A DNA stretch of 64,000 bases from Coccinella septempunctata. Its lineage: Eukaryota > Arthropoda > Insecta > Coleoptera > Coccinellidae. The first letter of the stretch is position 1. Each line of letters opens with the position of its first letter. The stretch spans positions 35,182,001 through 35,246,000 of the forward strand of contig NC_058192.1 of assembly GCF_907165205.1 (NCBI RefSeq). The letters are read 5' to 3'. The notes below the pieces were generated by a model. That model saw only the letters and a program-made list of their open reading frames with translations, had not been told where the DNA came from and did not search any database. The translations under genes were made by a program, and so were the position numbers. Below are positions 11,712 through 20,590 of the stretch, piece after piece.

Positions 11712-12540
11712 GAAGCTTACTAAGAAGTAACCTCCGCCTGAATACCAAAGGACGACAACCAACAATACACCTTCATGTATAGATGTAATGAAGGACGTAT
11801 TGTATGGAAGTAAAACTCCCTATCGATGGCTAAGATCGATTCTATGGACGGAATCAACCAGCTGATAGAGGTTATGAAGCTCGGCCCATTCTGCTGCAGT
11901 ATTCGCCATAAAGTGAGTCAATATAGAGGAGAAACTGAGATAGAAAAACTGGAACTCTATTTTAGTTTCATAAACCACCGCATGGGGTCGCTCCCATCGC
12001 TGATTTTACGTTTGTACATTTTCATAACCTCTAACCTCATTCTTCAGTTCCAAAATGGTCGTCACGGCGTGATGGGTACTTTCCCACACGTCCCATTTTG
12101 GAGCTCCAAAAATTAGAAATACATATTTGAAAATAATATTTTAAATCAACGACTAAGATAAAACTAGAAAGTAATTTGATGTAAATTTCGTGTATGGTTA
12201 TGTGATTGTGCTGCTACTTTGTGATTATTGATCACCGCGTGACTTGTTAAAGACTATTTTTGGGGATTGGTTCTACCAAGCCTCCTGCAGTTCCTCGGGA
12301 CCCCAAGAATACAACGACCAAGATCTGAACTGAACTGTTATTGGGTACATAGCCTAATTGTGCTAAGCCCAGATTACCGTCATCCTGGTTTAGTAAGGCT
12401 GCTAGCCGGGGTGATGTGATTACCAAGAAATAGAAGAAGAAGATAACCTCATTCTTTTCGTCTTTGTATGCAGTGAGAAGTGCATCGTGATTCCTAAGTG
12501 TTTTTTCTGATAATTGAATAAGATGTCTTAAAATAGAAAT
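11712..12540. other. Unannotated, shares a 24-mer with 14018-14041
   Basis: No coding similarity is seen. The sequence CATAAACCACCGCATGGGGT plus CGCT at 11969-11992 recurs at 14018-14041 with loosely similar left context, suggesting fragments of one unnamed repeat. Confidence 0.35.
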
Positions 12541-12714
12541 ATTAAAAGCAATATATCTTGTGTGCCGAACTGTGGTGATAAGACTAGTAGACGTCATCGG
12601 TTTCCTGAAGCAGATAAACAACCGGAAATTTTCAAACTTTGGATGAAAAAAGTTTGTAATCCCTTGTTGACTAGTGAAAGTGCTGAGAAAATACGAAAAT
12701 CCTATTTTGAGTAA
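12541..12714 (+). pseudogene. N-terminal half of a THAP domain
   Basis: The frame reads 'SCVPNCGDKTSRRHRFPEAD', then 'FKLWMKKVCNP', a typical THAP start with the C-x2-4-C pair, followed by 'LLTSESAEKIRKSYFE' and TAA at 12712-12714. The C-x2-H half is missing. It has no start codon and no downstream catalytic domain, so it is a fragment of a THAP gene or P-type transposon. Confidence 0.6.
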
Positions 12715-12904
12715 AAGTGTGAATTTATTTTTTACATATATGTGGGAATTATTGGTTGCACGAATATTAGTGCTTTATGATGAAGGGTTTTCTCAAAGTG
12801 AATTGAATTGAAAAAATCAGCAAAGTACTGATGAAACGTCGACTAAGTTAAAAAAAAAACAGTGTTTTCCTTCAGTCCTATAACCAATAATTCTCATAGG
12901 ACAT

Positions 12905-13290
12905 TATAATTATTTCTATTTTATTTTTTACATATATGCCCATACACTGTGAGGTACATATATATGGATATTAGAGTTATTTCTATTTTATTTTTTACTT
13001 ATAAGCCCATACACTTTGATGTATATATGGACATTAGAATCATTTCTATTTTATTTTTTACATATATATGCCCTTATACTGTGAGGTATATATGTACATT
13101 AGAATTATTTCTATTTTATTTTTTACTTATAAACCCATACACTTTGATGTATATATGGACATTAGAATCATTTCTATTTTAATTTTTACTTATAAACACA
13201 TACACTTTGATGTATTGTATATATGGACATAAAAATTATTTTTATTTTATTCTTTACATATAAGGCCATACACTGTGATGTATACAACGT
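12905..13290. repeat. About six tandem 65-bp repeats with dimeric alternation
   Basis: The phrase CATACACT (or a close variant) recurs at 12941, 13008, 13073, 13136, 13199 and 13267, spaced 63-68 bp. Units alternate partly between ACTGTGAGGTA and ACTTTGATGTA, so a dimer of about 130 bp is the higher-order unit. Small open frames here are repeat artefacts. Confidence 0.8.
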
Positions 13291-14358
13291 GTCCCAAAAT
13301 TCAACGATAAGCCGGCGCCGTAGGGGTTTACGTGGTCATAACTACTTCAGGAAAAAAAAGAAAAAAACCAGCTCAACTTTTTATTTAATTACAAAATAAA
13401 TCATGAAATTCTTCGAAAATTAACACCCTTCATAATATTCCAAGTTACCACGGCGACAATTTTTCAAAAATTTTCTTTTGATCTGAGAATTAACCATTTT
13501 GAAGGGAATTAATTTAATGAAAGTAATTTTTAGTTTTTAGTATAAACTTAATGAATAAAATTTCAAATAATCTGTATGTAGGTTAAGGTCATATTGACCA
13601 TTAGTGTATGGTAACATTGTATTTAAAAATAAATTTTTTTTCACACAGGGTGTTTTGGTATTACTAGTTCTATATCCCTCTGAATAGTTGTCATAAAAAA
13701 TATACTCGAAATCTTTGCATTGAAACATAATTATTTTACATTCGATGTAAAATTATTGCCGACTATCTGAAATATTCAGTGCAAGTAGTTCTGAATCAGC
13801 CCCTGTCCAGTTCCCCCACCCAAAGAATCCAAATTCATATTTATGGCAGTATTTTGTGAATGCGTTTTTGTCGAAATGCTCTATCTCCTGTTTTATTAAT
13901 CTATGGTTGTTTCAATCCCGAACTTGAAATCAAAATAAGTGATTTCAAATAGGAAGCATTTCAAATTTTCGCGCTCATTTGTTTCGAATTCCAGCCACCA
14001 GAGGGAACTTTTATTTCCATAAACCACCGCATGGGGTCGCTGAAAACAGGCCCCAATTCATAGAAGGGGAGTTTCCCTTCTTTATGGGTGTGTTCTGTGG
14101 TATTCGCTAGAATTAGATGCTCTACGGATACACCTTAGGAGTTTTTATAAGTTTAGAAGTGCTTGCTTAGAGCAAATAAAGGAAGTATAAGAGTTCATTG
14201 TGTTATTACTATATCAGTTGATAACACACCGCGATTCTTGACTCCCGAGTAAATACGTGGAAATCAACCGATTAAAATTTTCAAAACCGGATTATAGGCT
14301 ATTTGTGTAGCTCTGCTTTCTGGGGGCTATTTTGGATTTTGTTAATTATCTCTCAATA
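13291..14358. other. Mostly unannotated; 5' UTR of a LINE near the end
   Basis: Nothing is recognised up to about 14200. The last 100-150 bp probably belong to the 5' UTR of the LINE whose ORF1 starts at 14359. The exact LINE start is not visible. Confidence 0.35.
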
Positions 14359-14409
14359 ATGAGTAATCAGTGCGTTTCTTGTGTTAAACCTCTGTCAAAG
14401 AAGAAGTGT
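14359..14409 (+). pseudogene. ORF1 start of the split CR1/Jockey-group LINE
   Basis: ATG at 14359 opens 'MSNQCVSCVKPLSKKKC', the beginning of the zinc-finger (PHD-like) module at the N-terminus of many CR1-group ORF1 proteins. It is cut off after about 17 codons by the provirus end. The same-strand continuation of ORF1 resumes at 24919 on the far side of the provirus, with the rest of the finger missing. Confidence 0.55.
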
Positions 14410-14433
14410 CAGGGCCACTAATTAGTGGCCCTG
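14410..14433. repeat. Perfect 24-bp palindrome at the LINE/LTR junction
   Basis: The 24 bases centred on CTAATTAG are self-complementary (half-site CAGGGCCACTAA). The right half (from 14420) belongs to the provirus LTR. The left half lies where LTR sequence has been lost, so the palindrome was created at the deletion junction. Confidence 0.8.
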
Positions 14434-14553
14434 AATCTTATTTATAATGACAATGAAAAATAATTCGATAACGGAAAGATTCCATGGACGGATGCTCCGT
14501 AGGTGCTTGGTCAGCATCCTTGCCACGTGCTGAAATATGTGGGATATGTAACT
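14420..14553 (-). repeat. Truncated 3' LTR, with polypurine tract beside it
   Basis: 14420-14553 matches 24738-24880 of the 5' LTR. The matched stretch runs from AATTAGTGGCCCT to GATATGTAAC, and the terminal AGTTA is present on the minus strand. Directly upstream in minus sense (14554-14570) is a GA-rich polypurine tract, GAGGAGGGAGGA. The outer part of this LTR is absent. Confidence 0.8.
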
Positions 14554-14682
14554 CCTCCCTCCTCAGTACTTCCATTATGGGGTGAAGAATGGAACTCTTG
14601 GTTGAGTTGTTGGGGCTTCTGCCTGGTTTTCTGAACGTGTTGTTTGGGCTTCGACCTGGTTTACTGGATTTCGGTCCTTCAG

Positions 14683-16271
14683 TCATTGTCTCATTTTTTT
14701 GGAACAGAAAGAGAGAATAATTAATATCAGAATGAAATAGAGTATTGTGATGAATGTTCCATGGGATGATCGTGGAGTCATGTGGTTAAATACCAGTGGC
14801 TGAATTTCCTCTTGTTTCTTCTTAAGTTTATGGATTCGGTCTAATGGAACATTTTTCAATTGAATTTTGAGGTCATTCATTTTTGGCGAAGTCCAATTGG
14901 TTATTATTTTTGGGAGTAGCATCGGTTGTGTGGCAGTTACTTCCTTGTCGTTGAAGTATTTTCTTTCTTCGGTTTCGAAGTAGCATCCTTTTGGAATTGA
15001 AATCAGATAGTTTCCCTTGAGAGTGGTAAAGTCTTGATTTTTGCACGACGTTTGAATTTTGGTTTCTTCCGGGATTATTGCGATGAATTTTGAATTTTCT
15101 ATCCTCTGAATGAAATTTTGATTGGCTGTTACTGAATGATGTTGCCAGTTTACAATTGGTTTCTTCAACTGCATCAGTTGAAAAATACAGTCTTCCACTT
15201 TGGAACCCTGAACCAGGTGGTTCTCATCGCAATAGAATTGTTTTTGCAATTTTACACAAGATGAAGAGGTATACTGATAAAACTTTTCATTCATTGTCAG
15301 ATAAGTGTTTTTGGGTAGAATAATGGTATTGATTGTTGGAATAGAATAAAGATGATAGTGGGAGAATAATTGAGGGAGGATAATTGGAAAGTGCAGAATG
15401 AAAACAATTCTGAATTGGTCATGGTATGCATCTAATTTGATCAGTTCATAGAAACTATGATATTCATCTTCATTCTTGAAGATTAAACTATCTTGAGAGT
15501 ATTTTTTCGTTATTTTCGCAATGATCGATTTCAATTCAGAAAATTTGATGATGCTATGATGTAAAACTCCTAATTTGGAGAAACTAATAGCGTTTTCAAT
15601 TTCATCGATCATTGTCATAACGATATTGACTGATGTTCCAATTTGATCCATAATATCTTTGATTTTCATGAATCCAGAAAAACTATCTTCAAGATTTTTG
15701 AATTTTATAGAGATTTTTTCGAACTGAGAAGTGATAATTTTTTGATTCTGTTGAAGTATCGAAAAAGTTTTATTAAAATTCTCAATTATTTCTCCCGATA
15801 AAGAAATATCAGAATTTAATTTAGTTATAACTTCTTTCTGCTTATCTTGGAGATTTCTGAGAGCATTTTCATAATAAACTGCATCGTCACAGCGTCCAAA
15901 TTTCCAGTGATACTTTTAATGATTGTACCTAATCCATTAACAAGACCTCTCTTCTTTCTTCCCTTTGGAATTAAGCTATCCAATTTTTGTTTAGCAACAT
16001 TAAATTGATATTCGAAAATATTTCTTTCATTTTCCAATTCGGTGTAAAATATACTTTTGGGTTGATTAAGAAGAACATCTTTCACAGCCAAATATTGATT
16101 TTGAAGGTAATTAAGTTCCTCGAGGATAGGTTTGATATCGTAATAATGTATGAAATCGTGAAATTTTGCCTTAATTGTAGCTTGGCCCAGGTATATCGGA
16201 AGAATCCCTGGATTCTCTTGGAGGTTCATTATTTCTATCTCCTGAGCTGCTACTAGATGCACTAGGAGCAT
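14683..16271 (-). pseudogene. env: Env glycoprotein gene, frameshifted
   Basis: Two minus-strand frames, 16271 to about 15825 and about 15890 to 14683, are halves of an insect errantivirus Env (baculovirus F-like family). The first has a short hydrophobic leader and a furin-type site 'RKKR' followed directly by a glycine-rich fusion-peptide-like 'GLVNGLGTIIKSITGNLD'. The second continues with a coiled-coil-prone segment and a cysteine-bearing ectodomain. It ends in one transmembrane span ('ILYFILILIILSF') and a short basic tail. The frame is lost by a single-base-scale shift around 15870-15895 shortly after the fusion peptide. In relatives Env mounts on the envelope and drives cell entry. It begins inside the end of pol (overlap 16171-16271), as usual for spliced env messages. 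Confidence 0.85.
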
Positions 16272-16515
16272 CCTGTAAAAGTATTTTGGTTTTAATTCTT
16301 GGTTTTTTCAAATTTTGCTTGTGAATTATTTTAGAATCACTTTGTATTTTAATCTTACTGCTACTCAAGACCTTTTCCTTTGCGAATTTGGGAGTAAGCT
16401 TGTTTCTAATATTGGACTTAACTTTACGATATACAACAGAATCTGGTTCATAATTGAGGGGTTCTTGCCTTTTTTCGTTATGTTTGTCTATGATGTGTTG
16501 TTTTCTATTTTTCAA
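16171..16515 (-). pseudogene. C-terminal tail of pol (integrase end), detached
   Basis: This lysine/arginine-rich minus-strand frame ('NYEPDSVVYRKV', 'RNKLTPKFAKEKV') is the end of the errantivirus integrase, where DNA-binding basic segments sit. It ends in a Ser-rich, acidic tail. It is separated from the integrase catalytic core (19427 onward) by the 2.9-kb insertion 16545-19426 and overlaps the start of env by about 100 bp, the normal pol/env arrangement. Confidence 0.7.
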
Positions 16516-16559
16516 GTCTTCATTTAATTTTTTATAAATCTCCTCCCAGCAAACACTGA

Positions 16560-17190
16560 AATCCAGTCACTGTACAAAAACTGTACTTCGTTGCTTCAAT
16601 TGACTGCAGTGACGGTAATGCAATAACTGCACCAAAAAGGACCGTATATGTCCCGGTGGACTGTGCAGTTAATGTACAGTACAAACTGCAGTTGATATAC
16701 AGCCACAACTGCACTTTAAAAACAGCGATGGTATTGCAATCACTGTACAGCAAGCTGCACTTCAAATGCAGCAGTTAGGTACTAAAACTGTACAGCAATT
16801 TGTGCTTTAAATGCAGTATGCACTTCAACACTGCACTTCAAATGCAGCAGTTAAGTGCAAAAACTGTACAACTAGCTGTATTTTATATGCAGTTTGGTCA
16901 CTGTGCAAAAACTGTACAGCAAGTTGTATTTTATATACAGTAGTCACTGTGCTCAAACTATACAGTAAGCTGCATTTTATATGCAGTTGTATTTTATATA
17001 CAGTAGTCACTGTGCTCAAACTGTACAGTAAGCTGCACTTTATATGCAGTAGTCCCTGTGCAAAAACTGTACATCAAGCTGTATTTTATATACAATAAGT
17101 CATTGTGCTCAAACTGTACAGAAAGTTGCACTTTAAATGCATCAATAGCTGTGCAAGAACTGTACGGCAAACTACACTTAGTGTGCGGCA
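16560..17190. repeat. Diverged tandem repeats with CTGTACAG and CTGCA motifs
   Basis: Units of roughly 45-60 bp repeat the order 'CACTGTGC..AAACTGTACAG..AGCTG..TTTTATATGCAGTAGT'. They share the CTGTACA and TGCAG words with the 61-bp array to the right but are more diverged, so both arrays probably arose from one ancestral unit. Many short frames on both strands come from this periodicity. Confidence 0.7.
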
Positions 17191-18408
17191 ATCATTGTAC
17201 AGTAACTACATCGTTACCCAGTAACATAATGAACCCTAGCAGCTAACTACGACAATCGTCGAAGCAGCGTAGTTCGTGCCTGCTATAAACGCCGGTTACG
17301 TCGACGGTATAGAGTAGTGCGTCGCCGGTGGCGCCATCGTTTGGTATATGCTGCACCGCAATAGACGTGTATGCTACCCTGTGATCGCAACCGTCGAGAG
17401 CAGTGATGCCATCGTTTGGCTACCTCTGGTACCACCATGGTGAGATGAAGTATTCTTCTACCATGGGTACAACTACGCCGCTACAATATAATCCATATTT
17501 TGGTAATGAAAGGAGTCTTCAATTATTGAATTAAATCTGTTTATGAAATGTCTCTTCAACCTTCATAACGCCCAACGACTAACGTTAAACGTTCCAACTT
17601 CCAACAGAGGACGGACGTTTCGGGCATAATCGTCAATAACGTACTCTACCGATCGTACCTTCCTATACTGTACATTAAAAACTGCATTTTGAAAATGCAG
17701 AATTATCAATACAGAAACTGTGCAGTTATTGTACATCAAAAACTGCGTTTTGAAAATGCAGAATTATCAATACAGAAACTGTGCAGTCACTGTACATCAA
17801 AAACTGCGTTTTGAAATTGCAGAATTATCAATACAGAAACTGTGCAGTCACTGTACATCAAAAACTGCGTTTTGAAATTGCAGAATTATCAATACAGAAA
17901 CTGTGCAGTTATTGTACATCAAAAACTGCGTTTTGAAAATGCAGAATTATCAATACAGAAACTGTGCAATCACTGTACATCAAAAACTGCATTTTGAAAA
18001 TGCAGAATTATCAATACAGAAACTGTACAGTTATTGTACATCAAAAACTGCGTTTTGAAAATGCAGAATTATCAATACAGAAACTGTGCAGTCACTATAT
18101 ACATCAAAAACTGCGTTTTGAAATTGCAGAATTATCAATACAGAAACTGTGCAATCAATGTACATCAAAAACTGCATTTTGAAAATGCAGAATTATCAAT
18201 ACAGAAACTGTACAGTTATTGTACATCAAAAACTGCGTTTTGAAAATGCAGAATTATCAATACAGAAACTGTCCAATCACTGTACATCAAAAACTGCATT
18301 TTGAAAATGCAGAATTATCAATACAGAAACTGTACAGTTATTGTACATCAAAAACTGCGTTTTGAAAATGCAGATTTATCAATACAGAAACTGTGCAGTC
18401 ACTATATA

Positions 18409-19040
18409 CAGTGAAAGCCGTTTATTACGACACCGGTTATAACGAAAATCCGTATATAACGAAGAAATTATCGACAATTGTTTGAAATTCTAAGTAATTT
18501 AACATAAAACCATTCGGACGTAACGACTTCGACTATAACGACGAAGTCGCTTATTGCGACAAAAATTTTCTAAGCTTGTTCTATTTCTTCCGTTTATAAC
18601 GACGTCATCATGTGCCGAGGCTCTACACGCAGTATCGATTTTGAAAAAATTTGTTACTTATGAAGGACTAAATGACCAGAAATTATTGAACAGTATTTCT
18701 ATGATTGACCAAAGACTTGAAAGTGTCTATTATGAAAATTTTAGATTTAAAAAACAAAGTAAAATTACTCATTTTTTTAAGCCTACTACCGTTCAATTGT
18801 ATATGTACATGAATAAGTTCGATATTGTAACATGTACTTATTTACAGTATGAATTTGATGATCTTATCCATGTACTCGCATATGTATTCGTTATGTATGC
18901 AGTTATTACGATCTCAAAATAAAATACATAGATAATCCTATTTCTGAGTTCTTTATAAAATTTTTTGGATATAACGACCATCGGATATAACGACTTAATA
19001 TTCACGGTCCCCTCAATGTCGTTATAACCGGATTTTACTG
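18409..19040 (+). mobile_element. Internally deleted Tigger/pogo element with TA duplication
   Basis: It starts CAGTGAAAGCCG and ends CCGGATTTTACTG, flanked by TA at 18407-18408 and 19041-19042. Subterminal GGTTATAACGA and related words recur in both ends, as in Tigger elements. The unoccupied sequence 'CACTATATACATCAAAAACT' is present in a neighbouring minisatellite unit at about 18094, so the insertion point is defined to the base. It keeps only about 630 bp, including a transposase C-terminus. Confidence 0.88.
18554..18922 (+). pseudogene. Tigger transposase C-terminal fragment with PIP box
   Basis: The frame includes 'CAEALHAVSILKKFVTYEG', a helical stretch, then 'KKQSKITHFFK'. This is the C-terminal tail typical of pogo/Tigger transposases. 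The final words fit a PCNA-interacting motif (Q-x-x-I-x-x-F-F), and a PCNA-binding motif is known in Drosophila pogo transposase. The CENP-B-like DNA-binding part and the DDE core are missing, so no function is expected. Confidence 0.7.
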
Positions 19041-19426
19041 TACATCAAAAACTGCGTTTTGAAATTGCAGAATTATCAATACAGAAACTGTGCAGTCACT
19101 ATATACATCAAAAACTGCGTTTTGAAATTGCAGAATTATCAATACAGAAATTATGCAGTCACTGTACTTCAAAAACTGCATTTTGAAAATGCATAATTAT
19201 CTGTACAGAAATTATGCAGTCACTGTACAACAAAAACTGCATTTTGAAAATGCAGAATTATCAATACAGAAACTGTGCAGTTACTGTACATCAAAAACTG
19301 CATTTTGAAAATGCAGAATTATCAATACAGAAACTGTGCAATTTCAGTACAGCAATCTCTGTGCTGCATTCTGGTGGCACTTGTAGTGCAGTATTTGTAC
19401 AGTTGCTGTATATTGTGTTTGTTGGG

Positions 19427-20590
19427 CTTAGTCCTTTCTCTATGCTTTTCAATATAATTATTTATCAATTTTTCATTAATATCTATATCGAGGGGATCTT
19501 TAGTATCAAGATGGCCGTTTATAACATCAATGGGCTTCTGTTTAGTGGAAGAATGGATGGAATTATTGTAACCGAAAATAGCATAAGGCATTAAATTTTC
19601 AATGTTAGTAATTTCTTTTTCTTGGATTTTCACTATTCTCAAGTGTTCTATTAAAGTCGAATGAAATCTTTCGATCAATTCATTCGATTGAGGATTATTA
19701 GGAGTTATGTAATGTGGAGTGATACGATGGACTTTCAAGAATTCCGTAACTACACCATTTTTAAGTTCTGTTCCGTTATCCATAATTATTGTTGTAGGTG
19801 AACCATGATGGGTCATAAATATTAAAAGTGAGCGAACGATCTCAATACCTGTTAAAGAAATCAATGGATAAGCCTGAGCATATTTGGAAAAAGCATCAAC
19901 AATTGTGAGAAACTTTTTATTTTGAGCCTGGAAGGTATCGATACGAATTATTTCGAATGGCTTTGAAGGTGTTGGTGTGAGCATAAGCTTTTGACAAGGA
20001 GGATCTCGATCGTATTTGTTAATCTGACATATTTCACAATTATTAATATATTCAGTAACGTCATTTTGAATGCTAGGCCAATAATATGTCCTTCTGATTC
20101 TAGTAACTGTTTCGGTTATTCCTCTGTGATTGGTTTTGCCCTCATGCATTAGTTGGATAGTTTGAATTTGTAGATCTTTTTCCGTTACATCTTCTAATAT
20201 ATCATTGCATTTCACTAGCTTAAAAGCAGAATGGTTAAATGTTTTTCTTAGGATTTCACAAACTTCGGAATAATAATTTTCTTTTTTGAAATGAAGGGCA
20301 TAGAGAATTTTTGGTCGTATGTATGTCTTGAGAAATTCAATAACAGCTTTACTTAAATCATCAGTTGCAAGATGGACAAAAATTCTTTGCTTGTTTGGAA
20401 AAATTCTATCTAGTTTCACCTCAGCTAGGGAATGCAAGACAAAATCTAAAACTACCTGATTGTCAAATATGTTCAATACCTTTTCGGAAATAGGAATTTC
20501 TTGAATTGGATTTTCACAATTTGAATGTATCGTATTACTTTCAGATTGGTTAATGGGTTCTTCAACACTAATTGTTTCTTTCGGAGAAAA
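19427..20590 (-). pseudogene. Errantivirus integrase, interrupted
   Basis: In minus sense the frame follows the macro-domain frame without a shift, after one UAG (20593-20591). It shows the zinc-binding HHCC module ('LMHEGKTNHRG' ... 'CEICQ') and then the DDE core: Asp in 'IRIDTF', Asp in 'IIMDNGTELK' and Glu in 'NPQSNELIERFH'. It ends near 19427, where the TIR element enters at a Lys/Pro codon after 'YIEKHRERTK'. The basic C-terminus lies at 16515-16171. Integrase would insert proviral DNA; all three catalytic acids are kept. The last residues of the open frame derive from the inserted minisatellite. The UAG could be a mutation or a readthrough signal. Confidence 0.85.

Larger units (their letters stand above)
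17660..19345. repeat. 61-bp minisatellite, about 17 units in two blocks
   Basis: AATTATCAAT recurs at 17701, 17762, 17823, 17884, 17945, 18006, 18067 and onward (12 units to 18408), and again from 19071 (5 units). Period is 61 bp (63 where 'CTATATA' replaces 'CTGTA'). Each unit carries a near-perfect palindrome CTGCATTTTGAAAATGCAG and a CTGTACA-type word. The two blocks are one array split by the Tigger element 18409-19040. Confidence 0.9.
16545..19426. mobile_element. TIR element filled with palindromic minisatellite
   Basis: Left end CCCAGCAAACACTG (16545) and right end, read inward, CCCAACAAACACAA (19426) form short imperfect terminal inverted repeats. Inside are one family of about 60-bp repeats (16560-17190), a unique core of about 470 bp (17190-17660), and a second array of 61-bp repeats interrupted by a Tigger element. 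It has no transposase and is clearly inserted: both sides are pol codons of the provirus. A target duplication is not clear from the flanks. The architecture (TIRs plus internal minisatellite) resembles non-autonomous elements such as minisatellite-bearing MITEs. Family unknown. Confidence 0.7.

Noticed and set aside
12247..12621. 124-codon minus-strand frame
   Set aside because: It lies opposite the THAP half-domain and has no similarity; a shadow frame.
14438..14686. 82-codon minus-strand frame after env
   Set aside because: It runs from the env end through the polypurine tract into the LTR. Its Pro/Ser-rich repeats follow a short DNA duplication, with no sign of a real accessory gene.
17964..18243. 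Repetitive proteins with 'ENAELSIQKL' units
   Set aside because: The 61-bp period is not a multiple of three, so frames recur only by chance in the minisatellite. No start signals or codon bias are seen.
16545..19426. Identification as a hAT or Helitron element
   Set aside because: The ends (CCCAGCAAAC) do not fit hAT or Helitron termini, and no 8-bp duplication or CTRR end is visible.
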